A stretch of 64,000 nucleotides of DNA from Candidatus Zemynaea palustris (lineage in GTDB: Bacteria; Vulcanimicrobiota; Vulcanimicrobiia; Vulcanimicrobiales; Vulcanimicrobiaceae), in assembly GCA_003134695.1 (NCBI GenBank), contig PLCB01000026.1:70043-134042 (forward strand), read 5' to 3'. Below, piece after piece: positions 1 through 10,479 of the stretch. Position numbers and translations under genes: made by a program. Below the pieces are notes generated by a model, which did not search any database, was not told the origin of the DNA, and worked only from the letters and a program-made list of their open reading frames with translations. Each line of letters opens with the position of its first letter. Positions within the stretch are counted from its first letter, which is position 1.

Positions 1-1179
1 GAATACAATATCGTCGACATCTGGTTCGAGTCCGGCGTCACCCATCGCGCGGTCTTGCGCCCGGATCCCGAACTGCACTGGCCGGCCGACCTCTATCTCG
101 AGGGCAGCGATCAATATCGCGGCTGGTTTCGCAGCAATCTGATCACGGCCGTGGCGACCCAGGGCGCCGCACCGTATAAGACCGTCGTGTCGACCGGTTG
201 GGTCGTCGACGCCGACGGCCGCGCGATGCACAAGTCGACCGGAAACTACGTCGGTGCACTCGCGGCCATCAACAAGTACGGAGCCGACGTCTTGCGCTTG
301 TGGACGTCCTCTGTCGACTTCACCGCCGACATGCGCTTCGGCGATACGCTTTTAGATTCGATCGGCAGCGTCTATCGAAATCTGCGCTACCGCCTGCGCA
401 TGCTGCTCGGATTGATCGACGATCTGACGCCCGCAGACGTGCTTGCGCGAGAGGATCTGGAACCGATCGACCGGCTCGCGCTGGCGAGGCTCGACGACCT
501 CGCGCGCGCGCTGACGCTCGCGTACGAGGAGTTCAGGCTGCACGACGTCTATCTGGCGCTGATCGCCTACGACGGCGAGGACCTCTCGAGTTTCTACATC
601 GATCTTCTGAAGGATCCGATGTACTCCGGCGAGCGCGCGGGGAAGCGGCGCCGCAGCGCGCAGAGCGCGTTGTTCACGATCTTGCGCTCGCTGTGCGCGC
701 TGCTTGCGCCGTTGCTCTCGTTTACCGCCGAGGAGGCTTGGCAGCACGTCCCCCAGCGCTTGCGTGGCGAGGCGGCCTCGGTCTTCGATCTCGAGATGCC
801 GCGCGGCAGCGAGCGCGGGACGCACGAGGTCGCGGAGCTCGCGATGTGGGCGCGGCTCAAGCGCATGCGCGGCACCGTCGCGGCGATGGAAGGGATGCGC
901 GACTACCAATTGCAGGCGCACGTCCACGCATCGGCGGCGCTCGAGCCCGCGCTGCGCGCCCTCGGCGACAATCTGCGCGAAGCGCTCGTCGTCTCCGCCG
1001 TCACGCTGTTGGTCGATCCGGCACTCGGCGCCGAGGCCGAGCCGCGCGTCGAACTGCTCCCCGCCGTCGGCGAGAAATGCACGCGCTGCTGGAAGACGCT
1101 TCCGCTCGGTGGCGATGTCAGGCATCCGTTGCTCTGCGCGCCCTGCGCCACGATCGTGCGCTCGCTTCTAGGCGAATAG
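1..1179 (+). CDS. ileS: Isoleucyl-tRNA synthetase, C-terminal part (5' truncated by window)
   Basis: Class I aminoacyl-tRNA synthetase charging tRNA-Ile in the cytoplasm. The frame is open from base 1, so only the last 392 residues are visible. They start in the catalytic core (DIWFESGVTH, then DQYRGWF). The KMSKS signature reads AMHKSTGN: the second Lys and Ser are kept while the first Lys and Ser are replaced, a relaxed form that I believe also occurs in other bacterial IleRS. The anticodon-binding helical domain follows. The C-terminus has a CxxC...CxxC zinc-binding knuckle (CTRCW and CAPC), typical of bacterial IleRS. The stop lies 5 nt before the next gene, so the two are probably co-transcribed. 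Identity is firm; the N-terminal part and its start lie outside the window. Confidence 0.95.
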   Translation, partial: EYNIVDIWFESGVTHRAVLRPDPELHWPADLYLEGSDQYRGWFRSNLITAVATQGAAPYKTVVSTGWVVDADGRAMHKSTGNYVGALAAINKYGADVLRLWTSSVDFTADMRFGDTLLDSIGSVYRNLRYRLRMLLGLIDDLTPADVLAREDLEPIDRLALARLDDLARALTLAYEEFRLHDVYLALIAYDGEDLSSFYIDLLKDPMYSGERAGKRRRSAQSALFTILRSLCALLAPLLSFTAEEAWQHVPQRLRGEAASVFDLEMPRGSERGTHEVAELAMWARLKRMRGTVAAMEGMRDYQLQAHVHASAALEPALRALGDNLREALVVSAVTLLVDPALGAEAEPRVELLPAVGEKCTRCWKTLPLGGDVRHPLLCAPCATIVRSLLGE

Positions 1180-1184
1180 AGCGC

Positions 1185-2150
1185 GTGGCGACGACGGCTT
1201 CGGCCTTTCCAAGCCTCGACGACGTGCGAGAGGCGCGCCGCCGCATCACCGGTTACGCGGACACCACCCCGCTCGTGCTTCGCGACGGCCTCGGCTACAA
1301 ACTCGAGTTTCTGCAGCACACGGGCTCGTTCAAGGTGCGCGGCGCCTTCAACGCGGCGCTTCAATTATCTCAGGCAGAATGCGCTCGCGGAGTAGTCGCG
1401 GTGAGCGGCGGCAACCACGGGCTCGCGATCGCCTACGTCGGCAAGGTCCTCGGCATTCCGGCGACGGTCGTGATGCCGAAGGCGACGCCGCAGTTTGTGG
1501 TCGAGCGCGCGACGGCCGACGGTGCGCGGGTCGTTCTGACCGAGACGATCGCAGAAGCGTTCGCACGCGTCGACGAGCTGGCACGCGACGGGCTGGCGCT
1601 GCTGCACCCCTTCGATGACGTTCGCGTCATCGCGGGGCAGGGGACGCTCGCCTTGGAGATGCTGGAGCAGATGCCGGAGGTCAAGACGCTGGTCGTTTCG
1701 ATCGGCGGAGGCGGGCTGATCTCCGGCGTCGCGTCGACGATCAAGCAGATGAAACCCGACGTGACGATCGTCGGCGTCGAAACCAAGGGCGCCGACGCGA
1801 TGCGCCAAGCGCTCGACGCCGGCCGGCCGGTGACGCTCCCCGGAATCACGTCGATCGCGCGCACGCTGGGCGCGCCCTCCGTCTCAGAACGCACGCTGCA
1901 CGCCGTTCGGCGATACGTCGATGATGTGGTCGTCGTCGACGATCGTGACGCCGTGGCGGCGATCATCGAACTTCAGGAAAAACTTGGCGTGCTCGTCGAG
2001 CCCGCCGCGTCGTGCACGCACGCGGCGCTGGGTCTCGGGCTGGTCGAGCGCGTGGGTCCGACGCTGCTGCTCCTGTGCGGTTCGAACGTGCGGTTCGACG
2101 AAGTCGTCGGCTGGCGGCAACGGTTCGGAGATTCTTCCGCAGTCTGCTAA
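1185..2150 (+). CDS. Threonine dehydratase-like PLP enzyme (no ACT domain)
   Basis: Fold-type II PLP enzyme of the threonine ammonia-lyase / serine racemase family, 321 residues. The PLP lysine lies in GSFKVRGAFN, followed by SGGNHG (substrate loop) and a GGGGL phosphate-binding loop. The start chosen is GTG, 5 nt after the ileS stop; the open frame continues upstream only as an ileS shadow. There is no C-terminal regulatory ACT domain, unlike the paralogue at 13.4 kb, so it may be a catabolic or unregulated threonine/serine dehydratase, or a racemase. Context (ileS, ilvBNC, leuACD) suits supply of 2-oxobutanoate for isoleucine, but exact substrate cannot be fixed from sequence. Confidence 0.85.
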   Translation: MATTASAFPSLDDVREARRRITGYADTTPLVLRDGLGYKLEFLQHTGSFKVRGAFNAALQLSQAECARGVVAVSGGNHGLAIAYVGKVLGIPATVVMPKATPQFVVERATADGARVVLTETIAEAFARVDELARDGLALLHPFDDVRVIAGQGTLALEMLEQMPEVKTLVVSIGGGGLISGVASTIKQMKPDVTIVGVETKGADAMRQALDAGRPVTLPGITSIARTLGAPSVSERTLHAVRRYVDDVVVVDDRDAVAAIIELQEKLGVLVEPAASCTHAALGLGLVERVGPTLLLLCGSNVRFDEVVGWRQRFGDSSAVC

Positions 2151-2183
2151 AAAAAAATCGCGCCGGTCCTGAGACCGGCGCGA
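2149..2183 (-). terminator. Intrinsic terminator of the minus-strand secreted-protein gene
   Basis: An 11-bp GC-rich stem (arms 2158-2168 and 2173-2183, loop of 4) is followed on the minus strand by a run of eight or nine T. It lies just past the stop of the 2211-3254 gene. The T-run overlaps the stop codon of the plus-strand dehydratase gene, so the two convergent genes are packed with no spare DNA. Confidence 0.85.
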
Positions 2184-2210
2184 CGCTTCGTGGTGTACTA
2201 GGCCAAGAAG

Positions 2211-3254
2211 TTAGTGACCGTGGTTGTTCTGGTTGCCGCTTCGCGTATTGTCGCTCCGCGTCGAAGATCCGGCGCGGACCGTCGAGCCGGCGCTGCGCGA
2301 GTTTTGCCCCTGCGGTGCGCCGCGATAGCCCGTGTTGCCGTTGTTCCGCGCGCCGTAGTTGGCGTTGCCGCCGCTCCGCGCGCTGTAGTTAGTGTTGCCG
2401 CCGCTCCGCGTGCTGTAGTTGGCGCTGCCGCCGCTCCGCGTGCTGTAGTTTGGATTGCCGTTGGTATTGCTGCTCCAGGTGCGGGTCGGTGTGGTATAGC
2501 CGCTATTGTTGTTGCGGGTGCCGTTATAGTTGCCCGTGCTGGTGTTGCCGCGGTAGCCCGTGTTGGCGCTGCCGTTACGAGTCGTCGTATAACCGCGATT
2601 GCCGTTCGATGAGTAGCCCGTGCGAGGCACGAAGCCGTTGCGGAAGCCGTTGCTGCCGCGGAAGCGAACGTCGCTGCGAACCGCCCAGAAGTTGTTGCGG
2701 TCGAAGTTATGCCGCTCGAAACGGTAGCCGCCGCCGAAGAAGGCGAAGTCGAGCACGAACGACGGGCCGTATCCGTAGGAATATCCCGGATACCACCAGC
2801 CCGGTCCGTAGTAGACCGACACCGGGGCCGGACCTTCGTACGCGTAGGGCGTGTCGATTTCGTTCGCCGAGAAGACAGAGCCGGCGCCAAAACCGGTGAT
2901 CGTCACTTCCATCCCCGGCGCCAGCGTGAGGCCGGTCGGATTGATGATCGTTCCCTGATGCAGCTCGATGTTATCCATGTAGCCGTTGTCGTCGGTCACC
3001 GTGATTTCGAAGGTGGCGTTGATCGAGTAGATCCGGCCGTGGATGGTCTCTTCCTGAGGCTGGCCCTGAGGTTGGCCGTAACCCTGAGGTTGGCCGTAAC
3101 CCTGAGGTTGGCCGTAACCCTGAGGTTGGCCGTAACCCTGAGGTTGGCCGTTAGGCGGCCCGTACTGCGCGGACGCGACCGCCGGAAGGAGTAAGCCAGC
3201 GGTCGCCAGCGTTGCCGCGAGCATCCGCGAGAAGACTTTGAGAGAGGTGAACAT
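2211..3254 (-). CDS. Secreted low-complexity protein with PQGYG repeats
   Basis: 347 residues; function not recognised. The N-terminus is a clear signal peptide (hydrophobic run ending VASAQYG), so the protein is exported. Next comes a Gln/Gly/Pro/Tyr tract made of GYGQPQ repeats, encoded by an 18-bp tandem DNA repeat. A short ordered stretch (about residues 70-125, HGRIYSIN to ANEID) looks like a small beta domain of the DUF5666/OB type. An aromatic Tyr/Gly/Trp segment follows, then about 150 residues rich in Asn, Gly, Ser, Thr and Arg (NYSTRSGGN repeats). Such composition suits a surface or matrix protein. It is monocistronic with its own terminator. Confidence 0.6.
   Translation of the reverse strand: MFTSLKVFSRMLAATLATAGLLLPAVASAQYGPPNGQPQGYGQPQGYGQPQGYGQPQGYGQPQGQPQEETIHGRIYSINATFEITVTDDNGYMDNIELHQGTIINPTGLTLAPGMEVTITGFGAGSVFSANEIDTPYAYEGPAPVSVYYGPGWWYPGYSYGYGPSFVLDFAFFGGGYRFERHNFDRNNFWAVRSDVRFRGSNGFRNGFVPRTGYSSNGNRGYTTTRNGSANTGYRGNTSTGNYNGTRNNNSGYTTPTRTWSSNTNGNPNYSTRSGGSANYSTRSGGNTNYSARSGGNANYGARNNGNTGYRGAPQGQNSRSAGSTVRAGSSTRSDNTRSGNQNNHGH
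3065..3154. repeat. 18-bp tandem repeat, four perfect copies plus one degenerate
   Basis: The unit CCTGAGGTTGGCCGTAAC is repeated head-to-tail from 3065 to 3136, with a fifth copy altered at its 3' end. It lies in frame inside the secreted-protein gene and encodes the repeated six-residue GYGQPQ unit. Copy number could vary by replication slippage without shifting the frame. Confidence 0.95.
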
Positions 3255-3396
3255 GTGGACTTCCTTTGAGGGCCGGTTTGAGGACCGGCGTATGCCTTGA
3301 TGATACTGCCGTCGTCTGAGGAACGCATGAGAATCCAGGCGAGTGCTGGGAATTTGCTGGGGAGCGGCAGAGTCTCCCCTTGGTGCCTTTGCTCGA

Positions 3397-3430
3397 CAAG
3401 AAAAGCGGGGCCGCCTCGCGCAACCCCGCT
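3397..3430 (-). terminator. ilvC: Probable terminator of the ilvB-ilvN-ilvC operon
   Basis: Minus-strand hairpin with 7-bp outer arms (3404-3410 and 3424-3430) followed by a TTTTCTT tract, about 27 bp past the ilvC stop. The rest of 3255-3456 holds the upstream region of the 2211-3254 gene, including a 6-bp inverted repeat (3272-3277 / 3284-3289) in its probable 5' UTR; no gene is seen there. Confidence 0.65.
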
Positions 3431-3456
3431 CTCCTGGTCTCTGAATTTCAAGGGAG

Positions 3457-4518
3457 CTACATCATGCGAAAGCCGTGGGCTCCGCCCGAGGCATGCCAGC
3501 TCGGCGCCGACTCGACCGCCTCCGGCGCGTCCTTGCGCAGCCACGGCATCAGCGCGCGCAGTCTGCGGCCGACCTCTTCGATCGGGTGCGCGGCCCCCTG
3601 CCGCCGGAACTCGTCGAAGCGCGGTTTTCCGGCCGCATGCTCGGCGACCCACTCTTGGGCGAAGGCGCCGCTGCGGATCTCGGCCAGGAACTCACGCATC
3701 GCCGCGCGCGAGGGCTCGCCGATAACACGCCTGCCGCGCGTGTAGTCGCCGTACTTCGCGGTGTTGCTGACGCCGCCGCGCATCCCTTCGATGCCGCGCT
3801 CGTACATCAAGTCGACGATCAGCTTGAGCTCGTGCAGGCACTCGAAATACGCCATCTCGGGTGCATATCCGGCTTCGACCAGCGTCTCGTATCCGGCTTT
3901 GACGAGTTCGGTGACGCCGCCGCACAGAACGGCCTGCTCGCCGAAGAGATCGGTTTCGGTTTCCTCGCGGAACGTCGTCTCCAACACGCCGGCGCGACCG
4001 CCGCCGATCGCCGAGGCGTAGGCCAGCGCCAGATCGCGCGTGTCGCCGCTCGGATCTTGCGCGACCGCGATCAAACACGGAACGCCGCGCCCGGCCTCGT
4101 ACTCGCTGCGCACCAGGCGTCCGGGCCCCTTGGGTGCGACCATGAAGACGTTCGCGTGCGGCGGCGGCGTGATCGTTCCGAAGTGGATCCCGAAGCCGTG
4201 CGCAAAGCCGAGGTAGACGCCACGCTTCAGATTCGGCGCGATCGAGCGCAGATAGAGGGCCGGTTGCTCTTCGTCCGGCGCGAGGATCATCACCACGTCG
4301 GCGCGCGCCGTCGCGGCGGCGATCGAATCGTGCGCGACTCCGTCCGCGGCGCAGATCGCTGCCGATGCCGAGCCCTCGCGCAGCCCGACGACTACGTCGT
4401 AGCCGGAGTCTTTGAGATTGCGCGCGTGAGCTCGGCCTTGACTGCCGTAGCCGACGAGCGCGATCGTCTTCCCTTGCAATTTTTCCGGACGCGCGTCGCG
4501 GTCGTACAGGGCGTTCAT
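3457..4518 (-). CDS. ilvC: Ketol-acid reductoisomerase
   Basis: Second common step of valine/isoleucine synthesis: NADPH- and Mg-dependent isomeroreduction of acetolactate or acetohydroxybutyrate. 353 residues, class I length. The N-terminal Rossmann fold has [18 protein letters not shown] (about residues 18-35). The C-terminal knotted domain carries the metal ligands in [16 protein letters not shown] and the conserved [19 protein letters not shown] lies 6 nt upstream in frame, but the AAGGAG at about 4527-4532 has proper spacing only to the ATG at 4518. That ATG overlaps the ilvN stop as ATGA, indicating translational coupling. Third gene of ilvB-ilvN-ilvC. Confidence 0.97.
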   Translation of the reverse strand: MNALYDRDARPEKLQGKTIALVGYGSQGRAHARNLKDSGYDVVVGLREGSASAAICAADGVAHDSIAAATARADVVMILAPDEEQPALYLRSIAPNLKRGVYLGFAHGFGIHFGTITPPPHANVFMVAPKGPGRLVRSEYEAGRGVPCLIAVAQDPSGDTRDLALAYASAIGGGRAGVLETTFREETETDLFGEQAVLCGGVTELVKAGYETLVEAGYAPEMAYFECLHELKLIVDLMYERGIEGMRGGVSNTAKYGDYTRGRRVIGEPSRAAMREFLAEIRSGAFAQEWVAEHAAGKPRFDEFRRQGAAHPIEEVGRRLRALMPWLRKDAPEAVESAPSWHASGGAHGFRMM

Positions 4519-4733
4519 TGACACATCTCCTTATCGTCGTCGAGTAGTCGATTGAGTTGAGCATCCAACCGGCGCAGCGCATCGTGCGAGCCGGCGAATT
4601 CAATTCGGGCGTCGTAGCGGTTGTCGTCGCGCGCGCGGACCTCGACGCTGCGGTACGAGCAGCCGAGCCGGTGCGTCAGCCCGACGATGCGTTCCAAGAT
4701 CCGCCAGTCGTGCAACACCAGCGCGAGCGTCAT
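4515..4733 (-). CDS. ilvN: Acetolactate synthase small regulatory subunit, minimal IlvM-like
   Basis: Only 72 residues, roughly one ACT domain ([25 protein letters not shown]...). Placement between ilvB and ilvC identifies it as the regulatory subunit of acetolactate synthase. Usual IlvN/IlvH proteins are about 160-170 residues with two domains; this matches the compact IlvM type of E. coli AHAS II. Start ATG at 4733 overlaps the ilvB TGA (ATGA), and its own stop overlaps the ilvC start. ACT domains of this kind normally bind valine or stabilise the catalytic subunit; whether feedback inhibition is retained cannot be told. The longer upstream open frame is an ilvB shadow. Confidence 0.85.
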   Translation of the reverse strand: MTLALVLHDWRILERIVGLTHRLGCSYRSVEVRARDDNRYDARIEFAGSHDALRRLDAQLNRLLDDDKEMCQ

Positions 4734-6442
4734 GCCGGCACCGCATCGTCCAAGGGTCGCGCTTCCATCATCTCGTTGACCGACGTTCCGGCGGGGATCA
4801 GCGGCCAGACGTTTTCTTCCGGATAGCACGCGCAGTGCAGTAACGCCGGACCGTCGCTCGCGAGCATTCGCACGATCGCAGCGTCGAGCGACGCCGCCTC
4901 CGTGACGCTTGCGCCCCCGATGCCGTAACCGCGCGCGATCGCGACGAAATCCGGATTGTCCGAGAGGTCGACGGCCGAGTAGCGGCGTTCGTAGAAAAGT
5001 TCTTGCCACTGCCGCACCATTCCGAGGCGCCGGTTATCGATCAAGAGGATCTTGACCGGCAGTTCGTAGCGCGCGATCGTGGCCAGCTCGGCTATGGACA
5101 TCTGAAAGCCGCCGTCGCCGACGATCGCCGTGACCGAACGCGCCGGAAACGCGAACTGCGCCCCGATTGCCGCCGGGAGGCCGAAGCCCATCGCGCCGAG
5201 TCCGGCCGAGGTCAGGAAGTTGCGCGGATGCGAGGCGCGCTGTCGCTGCGCCGCCCACATTTGATGTTGGCCGACGTCGGTCGAGACGATCGCGTCCTCC
5301 GGTGCGTGCGCGAAGAACCGATCGAGGACGCTCGTCGCCGACAACTCCCCGTGGGGCGTCCGGTCCGGAGGGGGCGGACCGCCCAAGGCCTTCGCTTCGC
5401 GCCCCCAGGCGGCAAACGACGGACGCGATTTCATGCGAGCGAGCCGTTGCGCCAGTTGAGCCAGCGTGTAGCGCAGGTCGCCGCGCAACGCGATGTGTGG
5501 CGAAATCACTTTTCCGAACTCGCTGGCATCGACGTCGGCATGGACGACCGTCGCGCCGCGGGCGAAGCGGTCGGGGCGGCCCGTGACGCGATCGTCGAAA
5601 CGCATCCCGAACGCGAACAGCACGTCGGCCTCGTTGACGGCGAGGTTCGCCGCCTTCCAGCCGTGCATCCCGAGCATCCCCAAGAACCGCAAGTCACCGG
5701 GTTCGGCGCAGCCGAGGCCGTTGATCGTCGCGGTGTGCGGCAGTTCGAGCAATGCGCAGAACTCGCGGAAAAGGTGCGTCGCACCCGCGCTGCGCGCGCC
5801 GCCGCCGACGATTGCGACCGGCCGCCGCGCCCCGCGGATCAGGTCGATCGTCGCGTCGAGCGCGTCGTCGTCGGCCTTCAACGTGGGTTGCGTGCGTCGC
5901 CGCGGCGCGAGTGGATTGAAGCGCGCGCACGGTGCCTTCAAGACATCTTGCGGCACGTCGACGAGCACCGACCCCGGTCGAGGACCGCGCGCCAAGCGAA
6001 AGGCTGCGCGCAGCGTCCGTTCGAGTTGGGCGACGTCGCGCACGCAGACGCTGCGTTTGGTCACCGAGCCGGTGATGGATGTCACGTCGGCTTCCTGAAA
6101 CGCGTCGGTTCCCATGAGCGGCGTGCGTACTTGGCCCGTGATCGCGACGACCGGCACGGAGTCCATCTGCGCGTCGAGCAGCCCGGTCACGAGATTCGTC
6201 GCCCCCGGACCCGAGGTCGCGAAGCAGACGCCAACCTTTCCGGTGGAGCGCGCGAACCCGCCGGCGGCGAAGGATGCGGCTTGCTCGTGACGGGTCAGGA
6301 TGTGACGGATCGAGTGGCCGTACAACGCGTCGTACAAGGGCATGATCGCGCCGCCGGGATACCCGAAGACCGTCTCGACGCCCTCGTCGGCGAGGACGTC
6401 GAGGATGAGTTGAGCGCCGGTCGAGGCGGCGGTGTCGGGCAC
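4730..6442 (-). CDS. ilvB: Acetolactate synthase large (catalytic) subunit
   Basis: ThDP-dependent synthase condensing two pyruvates, or pyruvate with 2-oxobutanoate; first common step of valine, leucine and isoleucine synthesis. 570 residues. The ThDP glutamate is in RHEQAASF (about residue 52). FAD/AHAS-specific features include GTDAFQEAD, and the ThDP-Mg motif starts GDGGFQM and ends about 25 residues later at DN. Start GTG 6442 is preceded by GAGGAG at suitable spacing. The gene lies directly downstream of an attenuator with a Val/Leu-rich leader peptide, so it is likely controlled by branched-chain aminoacyl-tRNA levels. First gene of ilvB-ilvN-ilvC. Confidence 0.97.
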   Translation of the reverse strand: MPDTAASTGAQLILDVLADEGVETVFGYPGGAIMPLYDALYGHSIRHILTRHEQAASFAAGGFARSTGKVGVCFATSGPGATNLVTGLLDAQMDSVPVVAITGQVRTPLMGTDAFQEADVTSITGSVTKRSVCVRDVAQLERTLRAAFRLARGPRPGSVLVDVPQDVLKAPCARFNPLAPRRRTQPTLKADDDALDATIDLIRGARRPVAIVGGGARSAGATHLFREFCALLELPHTATINGLGCAEPGDLRFLGMLGMHGWKAANLAVNEADVLFAFGMRFDDRVTGRPDRFARGATVVHADVDASEFGKVISPHIALRGDLRYTLAQLAQRLARMKSRPSFAAWGREAKALGGPPPPDRTPHGELSATSVLDRFFAHAPEDAIVSTDVGQHQMWAAQRQRASHPRNFLTSAGLGAMGFGLPAAIGAQFAFPARSVTAIVGDGGFQMSIAELATIARYELPVKILLIDNRRLGMVRQWQELFYERRYSAVDLSDNPDFVAIARGYGIGGASVTEAASLDAAIVRMLASDGPALLHCACYPEENVWPLIPAGTSVNEMMEARPLDDAVPA

Positions 6443-6462
6443 GATGTAAAGCTCCTCAAATG

Positions 6463-6492
6463 AAAAGAGCCCCGCCGGTTCGGCGAGGGCTC
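6463..6492 (-). terminator. Attenuator terminator of the ilv operon
   Basis: Minus-strand hairpin GAGCCC...GGGCTC with an inner CGCC/GGCG stem, followed by TTTT, ending about 20 nt before the ilvB GTG. It lies between the leader peptide and ilvB, where an attenuator belongs. A competing 6-bp inverted repeat (CGCGTA at 6521-6516, TACGCG at 6498-6493) sits between leader stop and terminator and could take part in the alternative folding. Confidence 0.75.
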
Positions 6493-6526
6493 CGCGTATT
6501 CTCTGTGACCCGTCTTACGCGAAAGC

Positions 6527-6592
6527 TTATCTGCGCCGAACCGATGGCTGGCAAATAAGGGTGACGACGACGAGGACGAGACCGCGTAACAT
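6527..6592 (-). CDS. ilvL: ilv leader peptide (21 aa, Val/Leu-rich)
   Basis: A 21-residue ORF on the minus strand, too short for standard gene calling, contains the run LVLVVVTLI: within 9 codons there are 4 Val, 3 Leu and 1 Ile. It ends with TAA 34 nt before the attenuator hairpin and 84 nt before ilvB. This is the layout of classical ilv attenuation, where stalling at scarce branched-chain aminoacyl-tRNA prevents terminator formation. There is little Shine-Dalgarno sequence before the ATG, and the predicted -10 box ends only 8 nt upstream, so the leader message may be leaderless. Confidence 0.75.
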   Translation of the reverse strand: MLRGLVLVVVTLICQPSVRRR

Positions 6593-6600
6593 GTTCACAT

Positions 6601-6630
6601 GTTGTATCGTCATTTCGGGGCAAAAGTCAA
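6601..6630 (-). promoter_or_regulatory. Predicted promoter of ilv leader and operon
   Basis: On the minus strand: -35 TTGACT (6630-6625), 18-nt spacer, -10 TACAAC (6606-6601). Transcription would begin about 7-9 nt later, at or within 2 nt of the leader-peptide ATG at 6592. Confidence 0.55.
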
Positions 6631-6713
6631 CTCCACGCCACATGAAACTTTCTTTCTTCCGTAATCCGAAATGCGCGGCGCCCGGCCTCGGGCACGGCTC
6701 GGCGTGCTCATGC

Positions 6714-6742
6714 TTGACGCCTTCAGCGCCGACGAGTACAGT
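6714..6742 (+). promoter_or_regulatory. Predicted promoter of leu leader and operon
   Basis: -35 TTGACG (6714-6719), 17-nt spacer, -10 TACAGT (6737-6742). The expected start of transcription, 6-8 nt downstream, falls on or next to the A of the leader-peptide ATG at 6749. Diverges from the ilv promoter about 85 bp away. Confidence 0.6.
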
Positions 6743-6748
6743 ACGGAC

Positions 6749-6817
6749 ATGGCTGACGGCATCAACAGCGCCCTCGCGCTCTCGATTCTCCTCCTTAGCG
6801 AGCCCACTTCGGGATAG
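6749..6817 (+). CDS. leuL: leu leader peptide (22 aa, Leu-rich)
   Basis: A 22-residue ORF whose core reads ALALSILLL: five Leu and one Ile in nine codons. It ends at TAG 28 nt before a terminator hairpin that precedes leuA. An in-frame ATG 39 nt upstream exists, but it overlaps the -35 box, so the ATG at 6749 is preferred. There is no Shine-Dalgarno and the -10 box ends 6 nt upstream, so translation is probably leaderless. The role inferred is leucine-sensing attenuation of leuA-leuC-leuD. Confidence 0.75.
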   Translation: MADGINSALALSILLLSEPTSG

Positions 6818-9929
<3,112 letters not shown>

Positions 9930-9930
9930 C

Positions 9931-10470
9931 GTGGTTCTTGAAGGGAACGTTCTGCCCGTCGATCGCGCCAACGTCGACACCGATCAGGTCATCCCGGCAT
10001 TTCTGCTGACCGGCATCACGTCGGTCGGACTCGGCGTGCATCTGTTCAAAGGGATGCCGGGCGGACTCGATCTGTTGGCGGCGCATCCCGACGCGTCGAT
10101 CGTCGTGACGCGCGAGAACTTCGGATGCGGCAGTTCGCGCGAACATGCCGCCTGGGCGCTCGCCGACCGCGGCTTCCGCGCCGTCGTCGCGCCGAGTTTC
10201 GCGCGCATCTTTCAGGAGAACGCGTACAACAACGGCGTCGCGCCGATTGTCGTCGACGCCGGCGAGATCGATGCGCTGATGGCGGCGCCGAGCCTAAAGA
10301 TCGACTTGGAAGCGGAGACCATCGCGACGTCCGATGCTCGCGTCATCACATTCGCGCTCGATCCGCTGCGCAAGCGCTTCCTGCTGGAAGGCGGTTATCT
10401 CGACTTTCTCGCCAACAAACGCGACGCCGTCCGCAGCTGGCTCAGCCGTAGCGGCTCGACCGTCGAGTGA
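9931..10470 (+). CDS. leuD: 3-Isopropylmalate dehydratase small subunit
   Basis: Swivelling-domain partner of LeuC, 179 residues, bacterial LeuD length. The motifs VDTDQVIPAF near the N-terminus and the conserved GCGSSREHAAWAL (about residues 64-76) are diagnostic. GTG 9931, one base after the leuC stop, is the chosen start; the open frame upstream is a leuC shadow. Last gene of the leuA-leuC-leuD operon. leuB is not adjacent; it lies at 26 kb with cell-division genes. Confidence 0.93.
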   Translation: MVLEGNVLPVDRANVDTDQVIPAFLLTGITSVGLGVHLFKGMPGGLDLLAAHPDASIVVTRENFGCGSSREHAAWALADRGFRAVVAPSFARIFQENAYNNGVAPIVVDAGEIDALMAAPSLKIDLEAETIATSDARVITFALDPLRKRFLLEGGYLDFLANKRDAVRSWLSRSGSTVE

Positions 10471-10479
10471 CCCGCTGAC

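Noticed and set aside
2149..2160. A-run at the end of the dehydratase gene as its own terminator
   Set aside because: On the plus strand the run is poly-A before the hairpin; the correct order (stem then T-run) exists only on the minus strand.
3065..3154. Short regular repeats considered as a CRISPR array
   Set aside because: The 18-bp units are contiguous with no spacers and encode in-frame peptide repeats.
5003..6463. 486-codon plus-strand open frame opposite ilvB
   Set aside because: Antisense shadow in GC-rich DNA: low-complexity Arg/Asp/Ala-rich translation with no recognisable motif, fully covered by ilvB.
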